A stretch of DNA of 64,000 bases from Moringa oleifera (GCA_021397835.1 JAJFZO010000049.1:2423001-2487000), one strand, 5' to 3'. Shown: positions 34,148-48,156, counted from the first letter of the stretch. A program made the numbers and translations. The notes: generated by a model not told the origin, from the sequence alone.

Positions 34148-35022
34148 TAAGTAGCTAGTTGAAACCGCCGCTCATCGCTTGGTGGGTTGCTGGGAGTCGG
34201 GTCGGGTTTGGTCGGCAGAAGAACCTGCTAGAAGGCTCCACAGCTCCCAAGTTGAAAATAATAATTACCAAAAAAAAAAAGAAGGGAGGAAAAGTGGATC
34301 TGTCATGGGCCAGACCAAGCCGATTTCACTTACAAAATCATGGTTGAAATTCGATTTATAACAAAATTTAACGGATCTTGCTATTGAAAAATAAAGTGAT
34401 ATTAATAAATTAATTTATTTTAAATAAATAAATAAATTTTATAAACTTTATATCAATAAATTTTACAAATAATTTTATTTATTATTTTTAACAAGTAATA
34501 TAAATAATAAATACATATTAAATTAATAAGCTTAAATTTTATTATTTAAATATATAACAAACTTAATATATTTTTTATGTATAATATTAAAATTACAAAA
34601 ATTAATAAATAATATATATTATTATTTAATTAAAAATAAATTTTAAATAATTTAATAATATTTAATTATAAAGTAATTATATTAATTAAATATAAAAATT
34701 ACAAAAATAGATACTATTAATTGTTTTGATTGATTATATTATGTGTATATATTTAATTAAATATAAATTTAAAAACTTGATTTAAAACTCCATATTTATA
34801 GTTTATTTATTTCTAAAATAAATAACTTAAATTTGATGTAATTATTTTTAAAAAAAAACTAAATTAAGACCCGTCAAAAGCTGACACACGGATCATGAGC
34901 CCACGGCGACCTTTAAAATGGGATAGCCCATCTGCGTCACCTTCTTTAATGCTTCTGCAGGTAACGATGTTCCTGCTACTACTTCATTCCTTGTAGTTCA
35001 TTTGGGTTGCACATTACTCCCG

Positions 35023-35063
<41 letters not shown>

Positions 35064-35331
35064 CCTCTCCCACGAAAGGAGCTGGAGGAAAAAAATTGTT
35101 TTTTTTCCCTGCCACACAAAACTCTCGTTTATGTGAGAAGATAAAGGCAGAAATTAACCTACCATTTGCCAAAAGTTTTTGAAACACCCAATTGGCCAAA
35201 TTAGCGAGCAGTTCTTGTGTAACACCCAAGATTGATTCAGCTGATCTCAAGTTTCTTTGATTACCCTCAAGCTTCCCTTTATATGGTCTATGTTACGGGA
35301 CTCTAGGCAAGCAACGGGCATGGATTAGCCT
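34148..35331. other. Divergent promoter region with AT-rich block
   Basis: Lies between the divergent O-methyltransferase and fibrillin-like genes. Positions 34370-34860 are extremely AT-rich with no coding sequence and could act as a matrix-attachment-like region (inference). An A-run sits at 34270-34280 and a CT microsatellite precedes the fibrillin gene. Confidence 0.6.
35022..35068. repeat. (CT)n microsatellite in the fibrillin-gene promoter or leader
   Basis: About 47 bp of CT repeat with small interruptions, roughly 300 bp upstream of the fibrillin-like start codon. CT-rich leaders are common near plant transcription starts. Confidence 0.9.
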
Positions 35332-35373
35332 ATGCATTTATACATTAATTCAGCTGTACCTATTTCTGAAGAA

Positions 35374-38300
35374 ATGGACTTGTCGGTGTTTACTTATCCG
35401 TTGTACCCAACTGGAAAGAGTACCATCTACAAGATAAAGCCTTTTAACTTGAACCTTAATGCCACGCGAAAACTGCCTATCCGGAAGAAAGTTTCATGTT
35501 CAGTGGCTGTAGCCACTGACCCGGCTCGGGTATGTCTGCTTCGTTCTCTTATTTTACAATTTTTTCTATTGTGTACTCTTCTTGTTCTCTTATGTATATA
35601 ATTCTTTTTATTGTCTACTATTTGATTTGCTTAGTTGTTCAGGTGTCTGAGCTCGATATAGAGAATAAGAAACATGATCTCTTGAGGGCTATCCAAGACA
35701 CGCAACGGGGTCTCATTGCAACTGCCGATCAACGTTCTAACATTGAGGAGGCTCTGGTTTGCTTTCTCATTTCTTTGTTTGGAGCATCATTGCTCTATCC
35801 ATTCCATGTTCTCCTCTCTTCCCGACTCCTTTACCGATGGGAGAACATTTAGTGGTTTAATCTGCTAACAATGAGCCAACATACAGAACTGAAGTTGGCC
35901 TACCATTTATCCACAAATTTTGCAGGTTGTCGTGGAAGGTTACAACATGGGTGCACCAGTTGATTTGGTAAAGTTGGATGGGACTTGGCGTTTGCAGTAT
36001 ACATCTGCGCCTGATGTCCTTGTTCTTCTGGAATCTGCTGCCAGGCTTCCTTTCTTTAAGGTACTAACAGGGAAAATCTGATGCCATACAACTTCTCTTT
36101 TGTATCATTGTGACATTTCTACTCATTTGTCACTTTCTCTGTTTGCCTATTTCACCATTGAATTGCCATATGCCCTTTTTATTAATTGTACATAGATTTT
36201 TGCTTGAGGCTGCATGGTGCCTTAGGTTGTTACTGACTTATACTTAGTCGAATGAGACTAGTTTTGCTTTAGATCTTCTGCTTCAATTGATTATCATATT
36301 TTAGATCAATATTCAGAGCGCCGTACATCAATTTAATTGCTACAATTTTTGTTTCTCGTTTTGGCTTATGTTGATGTAGTTCAACAAATTTCTTCTTTTC
36401 AATATTTGTAATGGCAATATCTTCTGTAATATTTGCTGTGCATAAGTAGGTCGGGCAGATCTTCCAGAAATTCGAATGCAGGGATCAGTCTGGTGGAGGT
36501 GTCATTCGAAATGTTGTCCGGTGGAGTATTCCAACGTTGTTAGAGGTAAAATTGTGCCTTTCTCTGCTCTCACTTTTGGTACATTGAAGGTTACTAGTCA
36601 TATCTTGCAGCTGGGCCCTAGTGGTATATTAGGAATTCTTTGTACATGCTACTCAAAAGTTGGCAAGAAACTTTTCTTTCCTTTTCTGTTGCTCACTTCT
36701 ATTATTTGATTTCTTGGGATATATAAAACTATTCTGGAAGGATGTGATACAACGGACTTGAACAGATTTTAGGACATTGAGCACTTACTTGTTCTTTTGA
36801 TCTCATGTGTTTGTCATTTTGACAGTAAGATGAGGCAAACATTTAAAGAAAACATAACAAGAGGAAATAACATAAACTTTGCTGAACCAGCTCAAACAAA
36901 TATTATTGTAAGTAGTGGATGTTTCAATTCTTTTTTTTTATGTTAATTTTCAGCCTTGATACTGCATGAAAGCCTTCCAAAACAGTCATTAAGTTCAATA
37001 ATTGTTCTTCTTCCGCACCACAAAAGACTATGGTATCATCAGTAAACAAGAGATGAGATACCATCAACTCATTATTAGGCCTCCCAACTTTGAAGCCTTC
37101 CATCAAACTGCCTTCTACTGCCTTCAGTGAGCTGTTCAATGCCTCCATCACCAATAAAAACAACAATGGGCATAAGGGATCCCCTTGTCTTAAACCTCTA
37201 CTTAAATTAAAGAACTTTGATGGACAGCCATTAACCCATACTGCAAAAGAAGCTGTTGATATGCACCACTACATCCAGTTGCACCATTTTTCTCCACACC
37301 CCACTCTTTTAAGCATGTACATAGAAAGTCCCATGACACTTGATCATAGGCTATTTCCGTGTCTAGTTTACGTGCCACTCTCCTTCTTCCAGATTTTATT
37401 TGACTGTCTGGCACCACGTTGGCGATTAGGGCAGCATCAAGAATCTGCCTTCCCCTGATAAAAGCATTCTGATTTTGGCTCACAGCTGCCTCCACAACCT
37501 GTCTAAGCTTTTTTACCAACACTTTGGACAATTCCTAAAGATGAGTTGTTACCTTAAAGGGTCTGCTGTAGTACTTTTACCATATTGGCCACTTGAGATG
37601 TTGTTTCTTCTTCGACAAAATTTCTTATTCCACCATTAAAGGTAAACACCACCAAAGGATGCTGCAGTTCTTGATTTTTCATTCTTATGTCCTATGCAAA
37701 TTCTTTGAGGTTATATCTTCCAAATTTCATTACAGTTTATTACCTCCTTCTGCCTTTGTAAACTTAATAAAACCATAAATATTGGCAATCTATTGTGATT
37801 GTGAAGTTGAGATATGATGCTGAGTTATTCAATGTAGGGATGTTCCATTTGCATATTCACTAGATTCAATGTACTCAAGATAGTCAATATTGTCAAGGGA
37901 GGCACATAAATTTATACTGAATAAAGCTATTGGTTCTGCTAATTGCAGGAGCAAGAAGGTGCTACCCTTGTAGTTTCTGCAAAATTTGACGTTGTTTCTG
38001 TTCGGAACATCTATCTTCAATTTGAAGAGGTCAGTTGTCCTGCCATTCATAAAATGTCTTTCTTTTTATAATGTCTAAAACATAATTTTAAATGAAGGAT
38101 GACGTACACAGCTGCAACTGTTTCATATTATTCAGCTCAAATGATTGATTGCAGATGGTAGTACTTGCTCCCTATAATCAATAACTGAGTCCAATGCCAC
38201 TAAAATGTTACTACCATCTTATTATTTACTTGTTTTCATTTGATTGATAATATTGGATTTGTCATTTAAGTTGCGTGAATAAATGGAGGTAAAAAGTAAA

Positions 38301-39947
38301 ATCTATTGGAGTAATGAAAGCCACACCACTGTGTAATGCATGTAAGAGAATTTAAAACACCAGCTACTGGAAATGATTTTGCCCATCCATGCTTTCCCTT
38401 TTTTTCTCAGTCCATGTTGGCCAGTAGCACATGGCCTCTTGAATATTGTTGAAATTGTTATTCATAGGCTTTTGTGATTGCTAACTGAAGATCCATAAGG
38501 TCTAAGTGATGTCTTGGTTATAATTGACTGCTTCAACATGTGATAGCAGTCTTTATGCTCTACCCTATAAAGGCTGAGCAACTTTATTGCCTGGTAACCT
38601 CCATAACTACAGATTTTACACTAAAATTTCCTTGTGCAATCGCCTGATTCAGCTGTTCCTAGGTTCCTTTGATCCTTCCTTGATTTGAGCTGATGAGGCT
38701 GGAGCAATATGCACACCAGTTTATAGGCCCCCAAATGGGGAATTGACTGGTAAATGCAAAATTAGGACAGTTAAGCTGGGGATTGGGATATTTCATCTGG
38801 ATCTTAAATCATTTAATGTGATGTTCCATGTGTTTAAATAAGTCAAATAAACAGGTTCTATTTCTCTCAGTCTGAAGGTAGTCCTGAGGTGCCTGGAACT
38901 GCTACCATATGTTCATAAAAGACCTGTCATTGCCCTGTAGCTCATTGTCAATGTTATCAGGCTTTTATCTTTACATTTTATGCCTTTATTTCGAAGTTTG
39001 GGCAATTTGCCCATGAGATGTCTGTCTAACTCATGTTGATATGCTTGTGAAGATTAATCAATCTAAACTTAGTTGATCACTTGTTAAGATACTATAATTT
39101 CTTTAAACTAGTTAATAGACATATCATGCAGTTCTATGATTTAACTTACATATCTAACAAAAAGAAAAGTTGACCTTTGCAAGCTGCTTTTGCAGATAAC
39201 TGTTCAAAATATAAACATCAGTGAAGGGCTGCAAGCTCTGATAGCACCAGCAGTACTTCCACGATCATTTCTAAGTCTACAGGTGAATACACCTTGATTT
39301 CTGATTTCAGATTGGTGCTGTTTCATTTTAGTTTTGTGTAAACAACCTGGCATGAAGGATTGAGATGGCAAGATTGTGATGGAAATGTTTGATTCTACTC
39401 ACTAAGTTTAGGCTTGCTATGATTGAAAGACACAAGAACACTGAGCTTTCTCCTATCAGCTTATGTTATAGCCATGCTCCTGATTTCAACTGGATGACTT
39501 TGCAGGTGCAAACCATTAGGTTTTGTAAGTTGATTTAACCACAAAAAAGAAAAATAAAATAAAAAAGTGACTTTGATAAAGATCATTACTATGATCCTTG
39601 TATAAGTCAAAAATCAAATGTTAGTCGCAAGTCAAAGGTTAAGCTCTACCGCTACATTTTGCCTGAATGTTGACTGTTCTTTTTCCCCAGATCTTGCAGT
39701 TCATCCGTACTTTCAAAGCTCAAATTCCTGTAACAAATCCAAATCCAGGAAGGTATTTCATTGGACATTATGTTTTTTCATAGTTCTATCAGACGAGTAC
39801 TTGAATGGTGAAACATTTTTCACTTACAGGAGATTAGTTGGTGGATTGTACTACCTTTCTTATCTGGACAGTGATATGCTTTTGGGCCGTGCTGTTGGGG
39901 GTGGAGGAGTATTTGTGTTTACTAGAGCTCAAGCTCTTGAATTATGA
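35374..39947 (+). CDS. Plastid-lipid-associated protein/fibrillin, PAP10-like (At2g46910)
   Basis: Eight exons: 35374-35529, 35643-35756, 35926-36060, 36450-36545, 37949-38029, 39196-39282, 39691-39752 and 39830-39947; 849 nt, 282 aa. An earlier in-frame ATG at 35332 would add 14 residues; the later one is preferred because it starts directly with transit-peptide-like sequence (MDLSVFTYP, RKLPIRKKVSCSVAVAT). The PAP_fibrillin domain follows: LLRAIQDTQRGL, LDGTWRLQYTSAPDVL, VGQIFQKFECRD, the basic-hydrophobic core VVSAKFDVVSVRNIYLQFEE, and a C-terminal GGLYYLSYLDSDMLLGRAVG-type end with an F/Y-D/E lipid-binding signature. Fibrillins sit in thylakoid and plastoglobule membranes and bind lipids or prenylquinones. 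Intron 4 (1403 nt) carries a LINE fragment. Follows the TCF25 locus, as in Arabidopsis. Confidence 0.93.
36930..37560 (-). mobile_element. LINE (L1-type) reverse-transcriptase fragment in fibrillin intron 4
   Basis: On the minus strand two frames carry non-LTR reverse transcriptase text in the right order: SKVLVKKLRQVVEAAVSQNQ and AFIRGRQILDAALIANVV with a degraded AYDQVSWDFL, then LFLLVMEALNSSL and VSHLLFTDDTIVFC, the latter being the F-A/T-D-D catalytic box. The fragment is truncated at both ends and frameshifted between the two parts. It lies opposite to the host transcript. Exact ends and target duplication were not resolved. Confidence 0.85.
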
Positions 39948-40728
39948 GGATCAAGATTTTTTGGTCTTTACTGCAACATGAAGGCATTAGTTTTGTGATT
40001 GTGCCAAGACAAAGATGAGGAGATGAAGTGAAGTTCCTCAAGGGCTAAAGGTATTAAAGTGATATATCTCAGTGTGAACAGTCCAAAAGCAGCGAAGCCT
40101 TTTTCTGAGCACCATTTATTATCCTATTCCTTCCCATCCCGCAAACGAATATACATCTATAGTTCATCCTTTAATTTTTGTAGAATTTACTGCTGAGAAT
40201 GGGGCTAACCATTCTGAACCTGAAGGAACTTTTGATACTGGATCAGAAGAGAAATTCTGGTTGCCACATCTTTATGTTCTTGTAGTTTGCCTATCAGCTC
40301 CTGCCATGTAAATTTACAGCAGTTTTAACCAGGCAGGTTTACAGGTTGGAAATAAAATCAACTGTCAATCTACCAGATTAGCATTCCAGGTTGTCAACTA
40401 ACATAAGATTTTACGCCTCCAAATCTTCAAAATAGGGGAAAACAACAAAATCAACCATTTTATCACTTTACAATATCATTTCTAGTTACAATTTCTTGCT
40501 GATTTTCCCTTTCTAACAATCACTGATCAAGCAAGAGATAAGATTCCTTCCCCCCCCCCCCCCCCCATTTACCAAAGTACAGAAGTGAAACCAAAATGTC
40601 AGGGAAATTCTCAGTGATATATGTAGTAACCTAATGTATATTTTGGAAGTCAGTATTTTGATGAATTTCCTGGCAAACTGATATATAGAGCTTTCTGTAG
40701 CAACCAAAGTGGTTCATCTTGTTGAACA
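39948..40728. other. Intergenic between convergent fibrillin and DUF3754 genes
   Basis: Holds both 3' untranslated regions. No coding signal. Includes a homopolymer C run. Confidence 0.6.
40550..40566. repeat. Poly-C run of 17
   Basis: Seventeen consecutive C residues in the 3' intergenic region. Such runs are rare in this AT-rich DNA and prone to length errors in sequencing. Confidence 0.95.
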
Positions 40729-43700
40729 CTAACCGAGCAAACTATTCCAACGTTCCTTAAGGACTGTGTAAGCTTCTGAACAAGGAACAGGTTGTGGCCG
40801 GATCTTCCCATTGATGAATCCTTCTTTCACTAAACCCAACCTCATCAATGTATCCATTGCCTTGTCAACAGGCATTTCCACCTACATTCATTCCAAGCAG
40901 ATTAATAATCGCAGACAGCTAGTAGGGTCAGTAGATGAAACCCTTTCAATACATTACCTTTTTCTTGAAAACATCATACATAAATCTCTCACATTTGTCT
41001 CGAACACTTTGACGACAAGTGACCTGGAGTAATCAGAACAATTCTTAGGGATCTATGTGAAAAATTTTACCAAGCCAATGAGCAATAATTTTTACTTCCA
41101 CAAGTAAGACCTAATTTTGATATCTCTTAGATATAGTTTCCACTTGAGCAGCACAGAATAGAACATCTAAAATCAACAACCCAAAACTTCAGGGATATGT
41201 ATGACTTGCAGCAGCCAGCATAAAGTTCATAATAGAAGCTTATTTAGGAGAACTGTCTCTATGTCAACCCAAAAAAAACCCAGATGCCACGAGGCAGCAG
41301 AATAGAGTACTGTGATGATTTTCAATTTTGATAGTTCAAAACGGGATGGTATCATGATAACAGCAAACCTGACTCTCCATTTTAAGCAGGACAGCATAGG
41401 TCAAAATGGCTTCCTTGTACTGTACACAACAGGTAAAGAGAATGAATTAGTAAAAGCTATGAAAATTGTAATTGGTATTACTAAGATGGACTTGCTAAAC
41501 ATGTTAAAAAAAGTTTAACTTCAAAATAAGAGTTTATGCTCCTTATCTTTCACATGACTGCATCCTAAATTATTTCACATTACTTACATTAGTCAAGGTA
41601 GCCAATATAATCCCATCAATGCTTATACCTTCTATGAAATATAAGGAAAAATAATAATATCCACTCTGTACAACAATTATTAATAATCTTAATAGACATC
41701 TGACTAGGACCACAAAGAGCAAGTCATCTTAGTTCTGGAAAACTATGTGACGCCAATGCTAAGAGAGAATCATCAAAAGCATGTTCTAAAGTTTGACCAG
41801 TTCTATTCTACTAACTCGAGTATTTTATATCAATATCTCAAAATAATTCTTCAAAAACAAAATCAACTTACAGAAACAATACTCTCAATTTGGCAATCCA
41901 AAAGTTTTTGTACAGCTCAGTAACTATTCTGTTTTATATTTGCCAGAAAAGCTGTTTTCTCTTATTTCCTTCTTTTTTCCGCATTGAAAACTTATTTTTG
42001 CGTTTTTGAGAAATAATAAAGACAACCAAATAGGGATTATCACCTGCTGCTGTTCAGAGGCATCCAGAAGAAAATGAACTGCACCAAATCCACTTGCCAA
42101 CGTTTTCTCATAAAGTGCCTTGTTAACTAGCAGCTGCAAAGACACAATCCTTAGAAATTGACAAACACCTAAAGTGGACATGGGATTAAGAAAAACAGAT
42201 CACAAACTTTAAATTATAATGAGCTTCAACACGAATAAATAAAATATGGTCCACTCACTTGATACCTATCCCATGTCTGTTTGTAACCCAAAGCCACGCG
42301 ACTCACGTATATTATCAAAGCACTGATAGCAACCACGTCAAGAAATATTGCCGACCTGTTTTAAACAAATTAAAAACATAGGTTATCAACATTCATCTAT
42401 AAGACTGCAACTGGAAAGAGGAAACCTTGAAATTCTCTTATCTGTCAGAGGAGTCAATAAAAGAGGTAAACAATCATAGATGAATTACCCACTCTAGGAA
42501 GGAAGACTACACTGATCAAATTAGGGAAAACAGAATATAAAGACACAAACAAGATCAGTTTGAGAGTCTTGAGATGCAGAAGACAAGGCAAACACAAAAA
42601 TCTAACTACAAGTCCAGAGGACTTCTTTGTGCCTCACAAACAAGATATTTTCTATAATTACCCTTCTTATCTGCAACATAGCACTTGTGACATGTACATA
42701 ACATTCTAACTATTGAAAACAAGCATACGGGGAAGATAAGATGTTCTCAAATTTGTAGTTTATGAAGTACGCCAAAAGTCCCAATATTGTCGCCACATCC
42801 AAGCGTACCTACAAAGCAATTTAATAATAACAAGTCAACATGATAAAGATTTTGAAGCAGCATCTTTTTCAATTATTAAAACATTATCCCATTCAAAGTT
42901 CTAAAATGTTTAACAAAAATTGGTCTGAGGGTATTTGGCTTAACAAAGTAAGAAAGAACAAAATCAGGTAAAATTGGATCAGATACTAATCAAATAACAA
43001 CTGCCATGCTGCATCGCACTTGATCGCTTAAGGTATCAGTGTCAAAAACTAATACATCTCACAAGGACTGAACGTACCAGATGCTTGAGCAATGTGTTGA
43101 CTAAATCATATAAATTTCTTTTCTGACACCTCAATGTTCTACTTCAGCTACATGGGACAAAATAAATCCTGACTTGGAATCCTTACATTATTCTCATTTA
43201 TCCTTTGTTTCTTAATGAATCCAAGGTCTAGAAATCTTTTAAACAATTAGCAACCCAGCTGAAAAGAAATCATCTTATGAACTTTAGAGTGGCAATAATG
43301 AGTTTGGCTAACTAAAACCATTGTTTTAACATGGTAGAAAAGTTTTGATTGATTCTACTCAACATGATTGCAGTACTCAACATGACTGCAGTATGCACCC
43401 AAGATTTCCACGGATTTCTATTCCCCCTCTACATAAAAAGAACCATCACAGGAAAACAGAAAGCATTAGTCCAGGCATCATCATCCTTTGAAGCATGTTA
43501 AAGGCAATCGCATTTCATCCTACAATCAAATATCATATTTTATGAGCGGAGAAGAACTCATCAAAGCACGGATGAGAATAATTTTTAGATGTCCATCAGC
43601 CTCCCATTAATTTATTATCATCAGGTTAAGACACACAGATTGATCTCAGGTAAACTGCTAATGCAAGATTAAACTCTTGAACGTAAGACCACACCAATAA

Positions 43701-46700
43701 AGAAAAAACCATCCACTTCATCAGGAAGATTTAAAACCATAACTTAGATTATATTTATGGAACTCTAAAATATATGACAAAGATAATATTCAATTGTAGA
43801 TACCGTGTCTATGATACGGAAAGACAGCTTCTTGTGAGGAAAAATAACCTACAAATAATTAGAAAAAACAATGTAAAAATTCAAGAGAAAAACTCCCTAA
43901 ATCAAAGAAATAACTGTCAAGAAATGACTGCAACTGCATTCAAAAAGATGAGATGCAAGCCTAACATATGCGATAGAGATCACAAATGTTGAAGCATAAA
44001 ACTATTTACTGGTAAATCTGGAATTGGAATTCTCTCATAGATCTTTATCTGGAGTGACTGAACCCCCACTTTATCTTTGTTGTCTCTTTCACCCACATCC
44101 TCTGTATAAAGCAAAATCAATTCTTGGAATGCTGGCTCCTAATCATCAAAAGCATGCAAAGAAAGGAAACTGTTAACATGTATATAATTTACTTCCAGAA
44201 ATTAAAAAAAAAATTACCAAGTAGCCCCTATGTTTACAAGATGCTCACAGATTGCCATAGAAAAAGGGCTGACCTCAGGCACCTTCCTAATACTCAATCA
44301 GTAATGAAAATAATTAATGACATAAAACAGGTAAATTGATATGCAAGTACTACCTGGAGGGTTGACGGTGATAGGAGAATGGAAATGGAAGTTTTTAACT
44401 TTTTCCAAAAGTCATTTCCACAGAATTTCCTTGTAGCAGGCCTCCATATATCACTAAGTGTCATCCTTGATAAGAAAATCGGCCTGAGTGAACCAGTTTG
44501 CCATTATTTGACCATTTCAGATGATAACAATTTCTCTTAACTTACACATTACTAAATTGCTACTGACGTTGTCATGAAACACACAAGCAAAAATTTTTCT
44601 TTTATCTTTTGCTAAGGGTAGAAGGTAAATTGACATGAATCTCACATCAAATTGACCTATATTATTTAACCAGAGTCAACAGTTCAACAACTTCCAGTAA
44701 CTTTGAACCATGCATGTGACCGAAGAAATTTTTGATGCTCCAAATCCAGCACTGGCCGTACCATCATCCTAATCAAATACTTGCACATTGATTTTCAAGA
44801 TAAAAACATAGCAAAAGTTGCAAAAAAAAATTAACAGTGCCAAACATCTTTTGAATAATTATTTGGTTCTTTTAAATGAGACACCTCAAGAGACAACCAT
44901 TGGCAAAAGACAACCATTTTGATATAGCTGAGCTCAAATTAAAACTGCTTGACCCTAGAGCTTGAAAGTATAGTTCTTTGAAGGTGTAGTTCTTTGAAGG
45001 TGTTCCCATTAGCTTTATCTTAACTTGATTGATGCTTCAAAAGTGATTGTCAGGGGCTTATAGCTTCTGAAAGTGATGAGAAACATTTCTTTTTTATTTT
45101 GAAATTAATCAAGTTCTTGTTGGAAATCTAGTTTGTTATTTATTTATTCATTTTATTCTTTAGCCAAGACAATACGCCTTACTATTGCCTTAGTTGCAAT
45201 AATCACTGTTAAATTACTGAGAAAATTAACACTACTTTTCATTTATTGCATTCAATTTCTTATTCTCATATCAGTTTGTTCTATATGATAGATCAGTATA
45301 GAATTAAAGGTTCCCCCCACCTCCTTCGTGGTTCTATCCAACAATTGCATCCACTTGCACAAGTGTATTGATGACCTGATATGCTAAATCCTTCTAATAT
45401 CAGTAACTACATGTGTTTATATTTTCTTCTAGAGTGGGTTAGATCACTTTAACTGAAAAGATAACTTACTATTTTAACATGGAAATAAAGAGCCAGACTC
45501 TTATTCCAACAACAAACAAAAATATTGGCCAAAGTGTGGTAAGTTTAAAGTAAAACTCTGAGAAAAGCATTATGTATTCATGTACATATGCACATGTGTC
45601 TGTGCATCTACATGTGAAATCATTATGCAAATAAATATAGTTTAGAATAGGATAACCAATAGATGCATCAGAAACATGCTAAAACAAACCAGAAGGGAAA
45701 TTTTAGTAGGCAAATACCTTAGATAAGGTTCAGAAACATTAAAATCACTGTCAAGCTGAAAAGTTGTTTCAGGAGCAGGATGAATAAGTCCAATCCATGC
45801 AAGCAACTTCCTAAAGAGCCTTTCACGGGGTCCAAGAGGTGACAGAAGTCCTTCATAACGACTTACTGCCCTCTGTGCTGCCAGGCGAATAGGAAGGTAT
45901 GTATCTGATAGTTGGGATACTATCAGATTATCAGAAGTTTGTCTATTATTAAGGTATAATTGTCGAAAAAGAGATAGCTCCTTAGGCCAGATCTTCATTC
46001 CCTTAATCCAATCTTGTACTTCTTCTGTCTGATAAGCTTTAGTGAAAGCCTGCCCTAAAATAACAGAAATGAAGGCAGTCAGGAATGAAGCAGCACATTA
46101 AACTATGCTCATGCAATATATTGAAAGAATAAAATTGCCAGCAAAAAGGAGGAAAGAAGGTTCAATCTTTTGAAGAAATAACGACCTCATTTACCCATTT
46201 GCCAAGTTTTCCCAACGGTTTTGATGCAATAGTGAAGATTCCTCTGAGAAGCCGCGACTGTATGTAATCAAGCTTTTCAACAATTAGCAGGCCCTTCTGC
46301 CTCTCAGTTGCATATCCCCGCCTGCAAGGAAAAAGGAGCACTTATTATTAAGAAAAAGGGAAAAGGTGATCATTTGGAAAAACAGGATAACCTGATAATG
46401 TTTTGCAATGTGGAATATCTAAAAAGCAATTTTCCAGTTCAGTGAAAGGTGAAGATATAACAGATTCAGTATGCTTATATCACAATAGCAAGTGGGTTTA
46501 ACTTTATAAATCAGAAAGTCACATCATCATCACAAAGCCTTGGTGAGGAAGGTCAAGATAATTTTAGAAAAAATGAGGGATATCCCTATAAGTTTTCCCA
46601 ACTGCATGTGTAAAAGGATTGCACCCCCTTGGTGCTAGTAAATAATACCTATACTATCGTTTCTGCTAAAAAAAAAGTTTTCCTAACTGTACACGAAATA

Positions 46701-48156
46701 ATAATCATATATACAGTAAATTTCTTTTCTAATTTTTTCTTACATCAAAAAATAATTCTAAAGCAAGAACTTGTGATCAATAATCCCAGCAACACTGGAA
46801 AGGCATGGTTAAAGATGTAACATCAATCACATTCTACATTTTAATTGAGTCATTGAGTGAACAAACTCAAGTGTACTTCACAATTTAGCTTGTCCAGGAA
46901 AAAGGTGAAAGTTGATAGAGAGATGGACTGTGGCTCAAGCAGCTTTACATAGAGATAATTACCTGAAAATAATTGCATTTGATTCAGATGCTCTCTTCCA
47001 ATCAACATATATAGGCAAAGTAAGCAGATAATCAGTGTTCAAGGCTGATGTCAAGGCCAAATCCCTAGCTGACAGTTCTTCGAACTGAGCATCATTAAGA
47101 AGTTGCAGGAAAGCACGCTGGAATCGGGTGGCAACAGCAAGTCTACAAAGACAATTTAGCATAAGTCAAATTACCTGAAGCAAAAATTTCAACAACAACC
47201 ACATAGTGGCCACAAACCTTGTGTTTTCATTTGAATACTTTTCTGCATTTTTGTCCGAAGAGCCTAAAAGACCCTTCAAGTCCAGATAATAGGCTGAAGA
47301 GTCTAAAAGACCCCTTAAATCCAGACCATAATTGAAAGGTAATGGCAACTCGTAGCGTTCATCGTGTTCTACTCCACATCCATCTGCGATCCTAGTTTCC
47401 GAGAAAATATCCCCGAAAAATTCAGGCTTCTCCTCATTGGCTGCAACTTCATCGAAGTCAGCTTGTGTGCCTCTGTCAGTTGTTCCCTCATCTTCGTCCG
47501 TGTGCTGAGTGGAAAAATAGTAATCGGCTCGCATTAGTTCTAAAATGCTTTTATGCTCGGCGTGAAGGATGGAATCCAAGTACCTGCAGTTGCACAAATA
47601 CGTAATAAACTGCGAAAATTTTGAAGGTACAGGAGGAAAGAATGGGCTAGTTGGCTCACGAGGAGAGGAGGAGAAATTGATGGGTGTCGTCTTCTTGGGA
47701 ATCAAAGATTGTCGATACAATGCCGTCCAAGAGCTCCGACTTTGAAACAGGGATAAATTTCTGGCGAGGCACTTGAATACTCGAAATCCCTTCTTCACCA
47801 ACGTCATTTTCTCTGTCTCCAGGGACATTGCCCTTTGTCTTCTTCTTATCGTTCTGGGTCAATGTAACATGGTGTTCTTCGGATTCTACAGGCTCCAAGT
47901 TACAAGGACTCTTGAGTGTGGCTGCCGCAACAGTGGCAACTGGACGCTGACGAGAAACAGAGTGAGCCACCGATGAGATTGAACAACGAGGCGTTGCCGT
48001 GGTTGTTCTTGACGATGAAGATGATTGTAGAGCAGTGAGGCTGGTGAGAATTCGGAGGGATAACATTGACAGCCACCTTTCTTGCGCTTTGCGCTTTGCG
48101 CTTTGGTTTGGAAAGGTATTGGTGCGGTGGAGGAGCGGTTTAGACATCTCCCTCAA
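40729..48156 (-). CDS. DUF3754 family membrane protein, At2g46915-like
   Basis: Thirteen exons: 48156-47660, 47583-47218, 47142-46963, 46321-46186, 46049-45718, 44483-44354, 44138-44010, 42808-42729, 42355-42259, 42133-42044, 41419-41369, 41023-40958 and 40881-40729; 2307 nt, 768 aa, every junction in phase. The N terminus is Ser/Arg-rich like a chloroplast transit peptide; ATGs at 48147 and 48066 are alternative starts, the last giving MLSLRILTSL. DUF3754 lies in the middle (FQELILLYTEDV, LQIKIYERIPIPDLPVRLD). Two adjacent membrane spans follow (VATILGLLAYFINY; AIFLDVVAISALIIYV), and a soluble tail ends in RERWNSLLG-like KERWNSLLG. Function is unknown; a plastid membrane location is inferred. 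Residues about 255-280 hold a short duplicated motif (LDLRGLLDSS/LDLKGLLGSS). Convergent with the fibrillin gene, as At2g46915 is placed beside At2g46910. Confidence 0.92.
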
